From: Symbiodinium natans
Taxonomy: Eukaryota; Sar; Dinophyceae; Suessiales; Symbiodiniaceae
NCBI GenBank assembly: GCA_905221605.1
Contig: CAJNDS010000891.1
Span: 205,922 to 269,921, forward strand
Reading direction: 5' to 3'
DNA: 64,000 bases
A program made the position numbers and the translations under genes. Below the pieces are notes generated by a model. It ran no database searches. It was not told the origin of the DNA and was given only the letters and a program-made list of their open reading frames with translations. The stretch's first letter is position 1. Each line of letters starts with the position of its first letter. Shown in pieces: positions 1 to 11,600 of this stretch.

Positions 1-86
1 ACCAGATTGCGCGCAAATCAATCTTAGCAAACAGTGAAGACTTGGGCTCTGCTTTCCTGCCCTTCTTCACCGGTATGATGAGGACC

Positions 87-224
87 TGAAAAACCTGAAA
101 CCCTGGCCCTTCGAGGCCAGTGAAAAACCTGAACCCTGGCCCTTCCAGGCCGGTTTGTGCCTAAATCCACGAAGGTTTGTGCCTAAATCCACGAAGGTTT
201 GCGCCTAAATCCACGAAGGTTTGT
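87..224. repeat. two short tandem repeats
   Basis: Two copies of a 33-34 bp unit containing CCCTGGCCCTTC (87-120, 121-153) are followed by three copies of a 22 bp unit GGTTTGTGCCTAAATCCACGAA-like (152-173, 174-195, 196-217) and a partial fourth. No gene is evident in 225-900. Confidence 0.85.
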
Positions 225-1317
225 TCTGCCAACGTTCGCATGATTTCATGTACTCGAGCAAGCGCTCGCGCACGCAGAGCCTTGTCTTGAGATCGTCTTG
301 TTTCATCATTGTTTGCACCTTGACTCAGCAGCTCGCGAGCGAGAGGCTGAGACCGAAGCGTTTACTGGTCTGAGGGGCACTGTGTAGTAAACCAGAGCAA
401 ATTTGTTTTTATGTTTTCTGTGCTTATTGAAACTATATAGGAGCCTTGATGGGATAACATCGAAACTTTGGTGCCACTGAGTGCTCTCTTGGGCTTCTGT
501 ATTGCGCAGATCTCTGTTGCTGTGATTTCCTCGCGCCGCCCTCAGACGCAGGGAGGCTGTGTTTCCGATTGACAGTGTTGTTGGAATTGCTGTGTGCTGT
601 GGCTCTTTGGCAGAATGCTTTTGCGAGATGTCTCATGACCAAAGTACATGGGCCGCAAGAACGCGAGCTATGGAGGTTTGATGGAAGCTTGTGTTAGTTT
701 GCACCGATGGACTCCGAATGCACAGTTAACTGTGGCGGCATCACACCCTGCTCACGAAGTTGCTGCGACAGGCCCCCACCTCCTCAAAGGATGCACTTGA
801 CCAAGGCCACACATTCTCAGATTCTTACACCCTGAAAGCTCACCATAGCTCGCTTTCGCGGTTGTCTATGCAGCACAGTCCATACTGAGGCTGCTGTCAA
901 TGCTGTCATATGGTCATGGAGCTCGCCTTGGTGGTGGCTTTCAGATCAATCCTCACTGCGCGCAGCTCGTCGTGCGCCTCACAAGAGCTGATTCGCTACC
1001 ACCACTTAAGACTTCTTCGATGCTTCGTGCCTGCAGAACCCTCTCTGTCCGGGGCCTTCTCCATGGCCGCGCGGTACGCGGCCGCTTCCTCAGAATGTCT
1101 CTTGCCTCCAGGGTCTTCGGGACTGTAGAAACGAAGCAGAATCCTACCGCCAAGACTTGATGCAAGACTTGGAGTCCGCCGGCGCGATCGACTAGAATGC
1201 ACAAAAAGCAAGCGGCGAAAGAAGCTTCCTAGCCGAAATCCGAAGGAATGCTTTTATCTCTTGAAAACAAAAATCCATGCCATTCCATGCCATTAATGGC
1301 GAGCTCATGGGCCTGCC

Positions 1318-1700
1318 CTGCGCTCGTTCTGCAACACTTGCATCTCCTCTTTCAGGTTCGACTCGCGCGCACGAAACCTAAGCGGGGCAGCATGTAGGAC
1401 ATTCCAGGCTGGAGGCTGAATGGGCTGGCAGGGGCGAAAAGACGACAAAAAGATCAAAAAGAAGCAAAGATGTGAGGCCCCTAGCATTTTGTATGATTTC
1501 AGATTTAGCCTCATTGAGGTAGCCAGGCCTGGACTGCTGGGGTTCCAACCTGGAAATGTTCGACTCCATCTCGGCCGCCCGAGCTCGAAGGCCTTTCGAG
1601 AGGTCTTTGCGCAAATCGCGGAGAGCAACTCGAAAATCTCTCGCGTGTCTCGGCTTTGGGCAAAGAAAAGATTCTTCTCCGTCTGAGTGTGGAAAAGATG
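1318..1700 (-). CDS. candidate coiled-coil exons of an unassigned gene
   Basis: Two minus-strand pieces read as charged, heptad-like peptide: about 1550-1655 (…LRKDLSKGLRARAAEMES…) and 1318-1377 (FRARESNLKEEMQVLQNERR). They join in phase across an intron with donor GTTGGA (exon end 1550) and acceptor CTTAG before G (exon start 1377), giving …NISR|FRARE…. No conserved domain is recognised. Other frames in the same stretch are also open, so the case rests on the coiled-coil pattern plus matching splice sites. The neighbouring 225-1300 stretch has short open frames on both strands that I cannot interpret. Confidence 0.35.
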
Positions 1701-2259
1701 GGACACCTGGACAGGGCATTGACACCGGCAGAGGAGCAGAGGAGAAGGGATAGAATCCGCTGCGAACTCGCTGCATGGGCATGGGCACGGCGTCGACACG
1801 GGGCGTGGCACGGTTATTCGCTGAATGCTGAATACATGTTTTACATTCTTCATGATTCTTCACTCCATGCAGAAAATCCCTTCAGTACGCATCAACGAGA
1901 TTGGACGATTTCGGTAGTACTCTTATTGTGCAACGGGAAAGCATGCCCACCTTCTCTCCAAGCCGCTCAATCGCTTCGACTGCGACCTTTGCATTTCATG
2001 GGATAACATGACATGGGTTCGGGCATCTTCTCGCTGTTCATTGTCGAGTCGCGGGCGCCCCCCCCCCCTCCTACAAATTTATGTCAAGTCGCCTTGCTTC
2101 ATACAGTCATACATATGTCGCGGAATTGAACTCGAGACCTTATCGCAAAGACAACCGTTCTGTTACAAAGCCGTATGTCGCAAAAAGAAGCCGGGGTCTG
2201 TCGCATACCCTGGATATTTAGCTCGCAGCCTCTCGCATCCAAACACCCGAAAACTGTCA

Positions 2260-2580
2260 AAATCCTCACCCGCAAACCTTCCAGCTGCGGGCAAACAATG
2301 TGCGATCTACTGATCTACTGTTTTGCACAAAAAGCCCTGCAACGAGTTGCTGCAGAAGAGGACTCTCGTCCACCACCTCCTTTATCTCGCCCTGGGTCAC
2401 TTCACGAACTTTATTAAGGCCCGCTGGCACAAGCAACGCGATTGTGATCCGCTGCTTTGACAGACGCGCGGGGGGCCTTCGCCTGCACCAGAACCTCGTC
2501 AACCACCTCCCTTACCTCGGCCTGGCACGACGGAGCTTGCAGAAAGAGTCCATCGGCTCAAAGAAAGGCCTATGAGTGCG
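2260..2580 (-). CDS. candidate exons with a repeated EVVDE motif
   Basis: On the minus strand, two related peptides occur about 160 bp apart: one with REVVDEVLVQA (near 2480-2515) and one with IKEVVDESPLLQQLVAG (near 2335-2390). The similarity suggests an internally repeated protein or a duplicated exon. No family is recognised. They may belong to the same gene as the coiled-coil pieces at 1318-1700, since the strand is the same, but no joining intron was established. Confidence 0.3.
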
Positions 2581-2651
2581 AATGGTGGACGGCAGGCTCT
2601 CCACTCTCTCGCGCTGCTTGGCTAAAGGATGCCAGTATACGACATACGATA

Positions 2652-3227
2652 TCATACGATGAATATGAGACTTTCACGACTGGGAACCTCAAGACTCTTG
2701 GACTTCGAAGCCATGGCCCAGTCAAGCTTCGAGGCCGATACGCACGAGACTAAAACCCAGAAATGATCGTCGTCTAAGGTGTGCGACGCTCGGAAAGACA
2801 GGCTGGGGGACATTCTGACCTTCACGGCATCAAAGGAAACCATGACCCTTGTAGTCGATGAAGCATGAAGCAGACAAAGGAGCCAATGCCGGCGCTGAGA
2901 GCCAAGAAGCTGGGTGATGACCAGGCACAGTGAAGCCGGAATCCAAGTTGCCACACAGTGCTGCTGGGTCCTACTGGGTGGCCGCCGGGTGGCCATCAAA
3001 CAGTTAAGCTTGCAAACTCCATAAGAACACCATACACCCAACCTTGCGTCGGGCAATTTGTCCATCGCGTTCCGGATCAGTCGCTTGCGCGGACAGCCAC
3101 GATCGGTTTCACTGGACCCTTGTCTAGGACAATGTGGACCAGGAGGCTTGAATTTGGGCGCACTCTGGCGCACTCGTGCCATGCGTGACGCATCACCAAA
3201 CTGGTGCCGTCTGCTGATTCCACTCAA
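2652..3227 (-). CDS. open frame of 191 codons, function unknown
   Basis: The longest open frame in the left end runs on the minus strand. Its 3' part (…VMVSFDAVKVRMSPSLSF…) looks more protein-like than its 5' part. No domain, signal peptide or membrane segment is evident. Dinoflagellate exons in this window are much shorter, so the whole frame is unlikely to be one exon. Treat as a possible exon plus intron read-through. Confidence 0.2.
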   Translation of the reverse strand: MSGISRRHQFGDASRMARVRQSAPKFKPPGPHCPRQGSSETDRGCPRKRLIRNAMDKLPDARLGVWCSYGVCKLNCLMATRRPPSRTQQHCVATWIPASLCLVITQLLGSQRRHWLLCLLHASSTTRVMVSFDAVKVRMSPSLSFRASHTLDDDHFWVLVSCVSASKLDWAMASKSKSLEVPSRESLIFIV

Positions 3228-3436
3228 TTCGGTGCAACTGAAATTTGGGCGTTTCCGAAAATAGGGACCCTAACATAGTACCTCAAATAATAAGATCCTT
3301 ATTACAAGGAACCCTAAATTTCGGAAACTCCCATTTTCCAGCACACCAGAGTCTCCATGGCCGTCCTCTTTGTAAGTCGGCATCATAGGAGCGTCTCGGA
3401 GAAGACTCGGATGGCCGCCTGCCATGAAAGCAGAAC

Positions 3437-3711
3437 TGTAGGGTTTAGGGGTTTTGGGCTTTAGGGTTTTTTAGGGGTTTGGGGTTTAGTAGGGTTTAGG
3501 GTTTAGGGTTTAGGGCTTTAGGGTTTAGGGTTAGGGTTTATGGCTCTAGGGTTTAGGGTTTAGGGCTTTAGGGTTTAGGGCTTTAGGGCTTTAGGGTTTA
3601 GGGTTTAGGGCTTTAGGGTTTAGGGTTTTAGGGTTTAGGGTTTTAAGGTTTAGGGTTTAGGGTTTAGGGTTTCTGGTTTCGGGTTTAGGGTTTAGGGTTT
3701 CAACTCTGGCA
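3437..3711 (+). repeat. degenerate TTTAGGG array
   Basis: About 275 bp of TTTAGGG with interspersed GGCTTTAGGG and TTTTAGGG variants. First telomere-like array of the window. Confidence 0.95.
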
Positions 3712-3713
3712 CC

Positions 3714-4081
3714 CTAAAGCTGTTGCAGGTCGCACGGAGCCGAGCCTCGTGAGCATCGAGCAGAGCTTGGTACTTGGCCTCCCAGTCTTTGGCCTAACGA
3801 CGGAGCACAGAGGGGACCCCTTGAACCACAGTCGTCAGCAAACTCCGGCAGATTCGAACGTCCAGGGCCAAGGTCGCTGCCTTCTGCCTCTCTTCCAAGA
3901 GCAGGAGCTCCAGCTCTGCCTCGCAGCTGCAGTTTCTGCATTGGAGTGCCATGATTACAGCGATCTCAACAAGCAGCAACAAGCGTAGTGAAGTGGCCAC
4001 CTGACGTTGTTGCATTGATTCGATGGAGACCTGCAGCTGGCGCTGGAACCGACATCGATCGAGCTGCACTTCAACCCTCAG
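3714..4081 (-). CDS. candidate coiled-coil exons
   Basis: Minus-strand reading gives VQLDRCRFQRQLQVSIESMQ (near 4010-4075), then EAELELLLLEERQKAAT (near 3870-3925), then AKDWEAKYQALLDAHEARLR (near 3725-3785). The last two can be joined across a 78-nt gap that starts GCCCTG and ends TTAG before G. All three are rich in E, L, Q, K and R with heptad spacing. Product unknown. Confidence 0.35.
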
Positions 4082-4139
4082 TACCGTTAGCCCACAATGT
4101 GAGCAAATACCCCCTCCAGCAGAACGACGTGGTCAAGTG

Positions 4140-4400
4140 GGCAGAACGACCCCTTACCCCCACCCTCCGCCCCCCCCCCCGCCCGCCTTCCCCCCCCGCC
4201 TTAGCCGCCATTTCCCGAACCCCCCCCCCACCCACCCCCCCTTGCCCTTCCCCCCGCCCCGGCCCCTTCTACCATCCGCTCTAACCCCCCCCTCAGAGAA
4301 AAACGACGTTTTGGAACGTGGTCACTGGTTTCGTCCTGACCCCCCCCAACCCTCCGCCCCCCCCCCCCCGCCTCCCCCCCCGCCTTAGCCTCCTTCCCCG
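4140..4400. repeat. C-rich low-complexity tract
   Basis: Two blocks of CCCCCC runs with CCGCC and CACCC. Open frames here encode only proline/glycine runs and are not counted as genes. Confidence 0.9.
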
Positions 4401-4521
4401 ACAACCAATTTTGTGTTTTGGAACAGTCTCGAGGCAAATGTCCAGAGCGGCCGCAGCATGTTGCACATGAATCCTTTGCAGTGACGGCCTTCAAACAGAA
4501 ACACGATGGCGGTCCTTCCAC
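4400..4521 (-). CDS. candidate exon with a zinc-knuckle-like motif
   Basis: The minus strand reads KDSCATCCGRSGHLPRDC. GRSGHLPRDC is the typical second half of a CCHC zinc knuckle (nucleic-acid binding), but the first half is CATCC, giving Cx3C or Cx2Cx5H spacing instead of the canonical Cx2Cx4Hx4C. A second minus frame is also open over the same bases, so this is tentative. Confidence 0.35.
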
Positions 4522-5594
4522 ACCAGCATTGCCGCACGTGCCGCGCGGCCTCGGACACCTACACTTCTGCGAGCCGACACCCTGTCAAGGCCGGGCGAGG
4601 CCCGCGGCGCTTACCTCGGGGGTCGGCGGCAGCGGCGTCAGCCTTTAAATAATTTGGGTTATAAGTGCATTTATAAATGGTTACTAAGTACCATGAACCT
4701 TCAAGTAGTCTGTTCAGGCCGACGGTTCAGGGTTTACGGATTGAGGGGTTTTTGGGTTTAGGGTTTAGGGGTTTAGGGGTTTAGGGTTTAGGGGTTTAGG
4801 GTTTAGGGTAGGGTTTAGGGTTTAGGGTTTAGGGTTTAGGGTTTAGGGTTTAGGGTTTAGGGTTTAGGGTTTAGGGTTTAGGGTTTAGGGTTTAGGGTTT
4901 AGGGTTTAGGTTTCAGGTGTCACGTTTCTGGGGCTTTGGGGGTTTAGGAAGTCGCGAGCAAGTGGCCGGAAAGGCAGAAGATGCTGCCAGGGTGCCAGGC
5001 TCTAAACCCTTAACCGCAGGTTTAGGGTTTAGGGTTTAGGGTTTAGGGTTTAGGGTTTAGGGTTTAGGGTTTAGGGTTCAGGGCGCAGGCAGTTTAGATC
5101 TTAGGGCGTCGGGAAGTTGTCCGGAAGGATGAACTTTCTCGAGGTTGGGGCAACCCTGAACCCTAAACCATAAACCTCAAACCGTCAACCCTAAACCCTA
5201 AACCTAAACCCTAAACCCTAAACCCTAAACCTCAAACCTCAAACCCTAAACCTCAAACCCTGAACCCTAAACCCTAAACCCGACACCCGCAATCCGATGT
5301 GGCACTTCCAGAGTCTGGTCTCTCCCTACGCCAATTCTCTTCCTGGAGCTGAAGCTGGTTTAGGGTTTAGGGTTTAGGGTTTAGGGTTCAGGGTTTAGGG
5401 AAGTTTTGGCCACAGCCGACTCCAGACCAAAAAAACTCCGGCAAGTCCCATTTTAGGGGGGGTCCAAAAATCCAACTAGTCCTGTAAAGCTTAGCTGCGG
5501 CCTAGGGTTTAGGGTTTAGGGTGTAGGGTTTAGGGTTTAGGGTTTCGGGTTTCGGGTTTAGGGCTGAATTCGCCCAATACCTCGGGGCCCAGGC

Positions 5595-5634
5595 TAAGCG
5601 AGCACAGAGCGTCCACGCGAGGTCGCCCAAGCTC
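5595..5634 (-). CDS. chlH: last recognised chlH exon
   Basis: 40 nt reading ELGRPRVDALCSL plus A of the next Ser codon. Acceptor TCAG before GAG, donor GCCTGG. The family continues with a GIFRD motif; I could not find it in 1-5594. Confidence 0.93.
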
Positions 5635-8600
5635 CTGACATCGTGCAGGATGGGACAATGGAGTTGGAATACACCGCGTTTGGTTCAGAAACCCCAGACC
5701 CCAAACCCTAAACCCTAAACCCCCAAACCCTAAACCCTAAACCCCAAACCCTAAACCCTAAACCCTAAACCCTAACCCCCCCCCCCCCACCCACCTCCTA
5801 AGAGACAGCCAAAACTCATCGCAAAAGACCCAGCTACAGCTCCGTCACCCTCGCCCCTCCGCTCTGCAGCCCCCTCAGCTACATCTGCAGGCACACGGGC
5901 TGCGAGCCTCCAGCGGAATCAGCTCCTGACATTGTTTGCCCAAAGCCCAAAATCTCCCAAACCCCTAAGCCTGACCCAAAAAAAACCCCTAAACCCTATA
6001 AACCCTATAAACCCTGTAAACCCTATAAACCCTATAAACCCTATAAACCCTATGAACCCTATAAACCCTGTAAACCCTGTAAACCCTGTAAACCCTAAAC
6101 CCAAAACCCCAAACCCAAAACCCCAGGTTTTTGGAAGGCTGGTGGCTTCCTCGTGGGCTTGGGGTGGGGTGCTTGGAGGGGTTGTAGGGTTCGGTGTGTA
6201 TTTCAACCAAAGGGTCCAACAGCTCTTGAGCAAAACTCTTAAGGACAGGTACATGGTCCCCAGTGTGGATGTGCCTATAAAAGGGTAGCCCTTCTATGCC
6301 CCTCATATACCCTACACAAATTAAGGGCATAAAACATCAGAACCCTTTAAGGGAGGCAAGGGACCACATGAAGGCCCCATGAAACTACCCTCAGAAAAAA
6401 CGGCAGCAAAGACAGTTCAGTCCTATGTTACTAAGGAGTCCCACCACCACACTTCACACTCCACACGCATCAACACACATCCACACACATCCACACTCCA
6501 CCACACGCCAACAACCGCCAGAGCACACGCTCCACCACATAACTAAAACGAAGTCAACCTTAGCTTTCGTGATATGAAGGAAAATGGAAACACCAAGACC
6601 CCTAAATCTAAGCCCTAAACCCTGAACCTCGACAGTCTCAGCCAGGGGGCGTAGCGCGCGACCCGACCGGTAGCCTGTTGGCAGGCTTGGAACATGAACA
6701 TCTACAAAGACTTACGAGTGCGTAGGGTTGATAGGGCTTAAGGGTTTAGAGGTTTAGAGGTTTAAGGTTTAGGGTTTCAGGGTTGTAGGGTCTAAAGGGC
6801 TTAAGGGTTTAGAGGTTTAACTTGGCTGCACTCAGGAGGGAAGCTAAAAATTAAAGTTTTAGCTGCCTTATTAAGAAACCCAATCCACCCAAAAAAGGTA
6901 AGGATCTAAAGTTACAGTAAAGTACCGCAAAGTTAAGTAGGGGATACATAGGTCTTAAGGGCTTACAGGTTTACGGGTGAGGGGTCCAAGGCTTGGGAAA
7001 GTACAGAAACCCTCTCTTGTGCCACATGCCGAAAACTAGGCCGTCTTGGCTCAACGGCATTTAGATATGACTCCTGGCATGGAAACGTTCAGTTCAGCAC
7101 CCCTTCATGGCATGCAACCGCTTTTTCGGGGATCTTAACACCTGCAGCCCAAAATCCCACAAAGTTCAGACTCTTTGGGGTAATGACCCTAAACCATAAA
7201 CCCTAAACCTAAACCCTAAACCCTAAACACTAAACCCTAAACCCTAAACCCTAAACCCTGAACCCTGAACCCTGAATCCTGGCCTCGGCCACAGGCCGCG
7301 CGCCCACGAGGCCCAAAACCACGGCCACAGACTCCCCGCGGGTTTTGATGGCCTTTTGTGGGGTGTAGGGTTCAGGGCTTAGGGTTTATAGGGCTTAGGG
7401 TTTAGGTCTTTGGGTTTAGGGCTTAGGGTTTGGGGCTTAGTGTTTAGGGTTTAGGGCTTAGGGTTTCGGGTTTAGGTTTTTTGATGGCCTGAGGAGGCAA
7501 GTCTGTGTAGGAGGTTTAGGGTTTGGGGTTTAGGGATTTAGGGTTCTAAGGGGTTTTAGGGTTAGGGTTTTTGGGGTTTAGGCTGAAGGCTTATGGGTTT
7601 CAGGCTCCCAAAATGCCTCCCACCAGGCTGGGAGCCTGCCAGACTATACCCTTGCCAGAGGACTTGCATCCCGAGCTCCCAGAACCATCATTTAACCCTG
7701 GGATGTTGCCCCTGATACTAACAATCCGGAGTAGGGATGAAAATCGGCCTACAACAAGCCCTATGAAGGACACAGACCGTTAGCATAAGGGGGGAACATC
7801 CCCCCTAAACCCTAAACCCTAAACCCTAAACCCTAAACCCTAAACCCTAAACCCTAAACCCTAAACCCTAAACCCTAAACCCTAAACCCTAAACCCAACA
7901 AAAAGTTCGCAAAGCTGAGCCCTGGCCTTGGCCTAACCCCAAACCTCTGAAGCTCAGACTTTGAGCCCCAAAGCCCTATTAGGGTTTAGGGTTTAGGGTT
8001 TAGGGTTTGTCTCAGCGTAGTTTCAGGGGCCCTCAGTTGCATTGCATAGGGTATATAAGGGGTATGTAAGTGGTCCCCCTTCTAAGGGCCCATGCTAAGG
8101 GATCATTACTCCGAAAACCCTAAACCCTAAACCCTAAACCCTAAACCCTGAATTCCAGGACCCTCCCCCCACCCAAGTCCTCGAGGCCCCAGAGGTTCAC
8201 AGCCAAGGTTTCCTTGGCAGATTGGGAGCTTTGGAGGCATGTGGGGGGGGGGGGGGGGGGGGGTGGGAGTTGGGTTTAGGCTTTAGGGTTTAGGGTTTCG
8301 GGTTTCGGGTTTCGGGTTTCGGGAGTCGGGATTCGGGTTTAGGGTTTGGAGGCATGTTCCCCCCCTCCCCGGCCTCCTCTCTGCTGATACAGGCCAGAAC
8401 TAGGCTTTGAAGCTTTTTCCTTCAACCCTAAACCCTAAGGCCCTAAACCCTAAACCCTAATACCAATTTGTTCTTTCCTTTGGTATTTCGTATCGAACAG
8501 AAAGATGCTACAAGTTATAAGTGTTTAGGGAGTTCAGGGTGGAAAGCGGGGCTGCAAGTGGAGCTGCAAGTGGGGCTGCGAGCAGTACGGAAATGTCCAA

Positions 8601-11600
8601 GGGGGGAAGAGGAAAAACAAGATAGAGGGGGGAAAGAGTGGAAGAGGGAGACAAAGGAAAACACAAGTGAAGATACCAGCCATTGCAAACCCGGCAGACC
8701 CATCCAACATGAAGGGAGAGACGGAGGGAGACAAGTGGAGACCCAAGCCATGGAAAGCCATCCGTGTGAGACAATCTCAAGATCGTAAAGATAAGTTTGA
8801 TATTACTTCAGATGACAAATAACCATATAACCCTTAACAGAAGCACTCGTGCGAAGATTAAAACTCTTCGATGTACAGCCCTACTGTGATTCTATGTGTT
8901 ACACAAAAAACTCAGGCTTAAGTAATTCGGATAACTGAATCACATATAGTATGTTGTTTGTTTTCTTTCTTAAGCTGGCGGGGAGGCGCACGCAATACGG
9001 CCAGGAACACATCAGTTATTTGCTCAAGAAGGGGGACTCTGGAAACCCTAATGGAGCTAACAATTCGTTGATTAAAAAGGCGACCTGAATTCAGTAACTA
9101 CATTTTTGGGTCGCTGCACACTTCCTTTCAAGCTTGTGTGTGCAGGATCTACGAACTTCGCCGAAAGCATGGTAGTAGGTAGATGGCGCTGCACATGGGA
9201 ACACATGAGCGCATCTATAAAATTGTCCACTGCTAGTTGTGCACTTGAATCTCGCACGCGCATCAGAAAACAGACCTGAATATCTTTGCTTATATACGAG
9301 TATGTGTGGGCGGGTGTAGGTGGGAAATAAAGCACCGCCCAAGACCCTTCCATTTGCTTATTGCACTGCTCATGACCCTTTTCATGTCCTTGAAGCACCG
9401 CCCAATCCCTAAGGCTCCAGCCCAAAGTTGGTATTAATTACAGACTTTAAGCCCCAATGTAGGTACTATTTGTATACTTGGAGCCTCAGGGAATTCCCAT
9501 TCCATTTGCTTATAGCAGCTTGTGTCTTGCAACGCTGGTTTAGAAGTCTTCGGGGCTTCAGGCTTTGTAGGATTCAGGACTGAGTCTTGAGTTCGCTCCT
9601 GCTCTTTGTTGAAACTGTTTTTAGGGCTTCGGAAACCACCAGGGTTTTGTCAGGGTTTAGGGTTTTGAGTTGGCGCGCGCGTGGTTGAGGAATAACTAGG
9701 GTTTGAGGGCTTCAGAGTTTGAGGGTCAGGGGTGTAAGGTCAAAGAGGCATGCCCCATCCTCTCTCTGGGAGTGGTCGACTTACCCATTGCAGAACCCCA
9801 ACCTGGAAGAAGCCAAAAACAAAAAGCAAGCCTCCACAAAACGGGGGTGGGTCGGTGAGTGGGAACCCTAAGCCTCACACCCTAAACCCCAAACCCGAAA
9901 CCCCAAACCCTAAACCCCAAACCCCAAACCAGGCTTTAGGACCTAATTTAGGGTTTAGGCTTTCAGGATCAGGGAGATTCAGGCTCAGGCTCAAGTGAGG
10001 GATCTGTATTCGGGAGCCTGTGTGCACGTGCCCAAGACTGCCAGCGCGCGCTTGGGAACAGAAGCTTCGGACCCTAAACCCTAAACCCTAAACCCTAAAC
10101 CCTAGACCCTAAACCCTAAACCCTAAACCCTAAACCCCAAGTGGTGCCAAAGGCCATAGCTAGTTCATGGTTGGAATCGCATGAAAATTCCTGATTGGGT
10201 TTAAGTACCCTTACACGTGTAAAATGTTACCCAACGATGACCAAGATAAGAAAAATAGAGCCCGGGGTCAATCTGCCCTGAAGAAGTTTGACCCTGATTC
10301 TCGGATCAACAAACTGAATACACTTAACCCTAAACCCTAAACCCTAAACCCTAAACCCTAAACCCTAAACCCTAAACCCTAAACCCTAAACCCTAAACCC
10401 TAAACCCTAAACCCTAATCTGAAAAAAATGGGGACCCCGAGCCCCTCCGATGTCTGTCCATGTCTCGGGATACTCTCCGTCATTGTCGCGCTGGTACCTG
10501 GCTATGGGGTTTAGGGTTAAGGGTTCAGGGGGTTTAGGGTTTAGGGTTTAGGGTTTAGGGTTTAGGGTTTAGGGTTTAGGGTTTAGGGTTTAGGGTTTAG
10601 GGTTTAGGGTTTAGGGTTTAGGATTTAGCTTTAGGATGTAGGGTAAGAGTGTAGGGTTCCTGAAATGAAGTGTCTGCGTTCCTCTGGCCCCGAGATCCTG
10701 AACCCTATGACCCTAGTTCTCCCAAAACCTGGTGGTTTAGGGGTTTAGGGTGATAGTGACAGGAAAGGAACTTATTGTACCAGCGGACGACGACCCGCGC
10801 ACACACCTACCTACACACCGGGAGCTTTCTAAATTAGGTTCCTTTTTTGGGTCCCCTATGGAGTACGGCCGTTTAATTGGGGACCCAAAGGACCCTAGTG
10901 TAGAGAGCTGCCCACGTGCTGGGCTCTCACCTGCGCGGCAGGCTGTTTCTGCAAAGCTTCTCTGAAGCCTCGACCTAAGCACTAAATACCCTAGACCCTA
11001 AACCCTAAACCCTAGAAGCCCTACACCCCAAACCCTAAACCCTAAACCCTAAACCCTAAACCCTAAACCCTAAACCCTAAACCCTAAACCCTAAACCCTA
11101 GAAGCCCTAAGCCCCAAAAGCTCTCTGCCCAAGGCACTGTTCTATGGACTTCTCGGCCGCCTGGGAAGATGATGCTTGGGGTCTTCTGGGGCCTGGAGGT
11201 TTCGGGTTTCAGGGTTTGACTTTCGGGGGCGTCGGGCTTTAAGAGTGTTTAGAGGGTTTCGCTTTGAGGTAACGTAAAGGAGCTTGTTTGGGCTTATCAA
11301 GGTCTTCTTTTCCCCCAAAATAGGGAGGCTTTGCGGTTTGGGACTCGTGGATAAGGCTGAAACCTGAAACCCGAAACCCGAAACCCTAAACCCTAACCCT
11401 AAACCCTACGTACAGTACAGGGTTCAAGTTTAAGGTTTGGCCTCATCTGAGGGATGAAGACGGAGGCCATCAGCCCTAGTTCCCAAATCTCCCAAAACCC
11501 CTTAAATTAAGGTATAAAGCCCTTAGACCCTAATTCATAATCAGGCTCCTTAGTACGAATTCGGGTATATTCATGAATTTAGGGGTTTTGGAAGATCTGG

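Noticed and set aside
5919-6330. Open frames of 111-118 codons on both strands
   Set aside because: They encode only the translated CCCTATAAA repeat (GFIGFI, VYRVYR, NPINPI).
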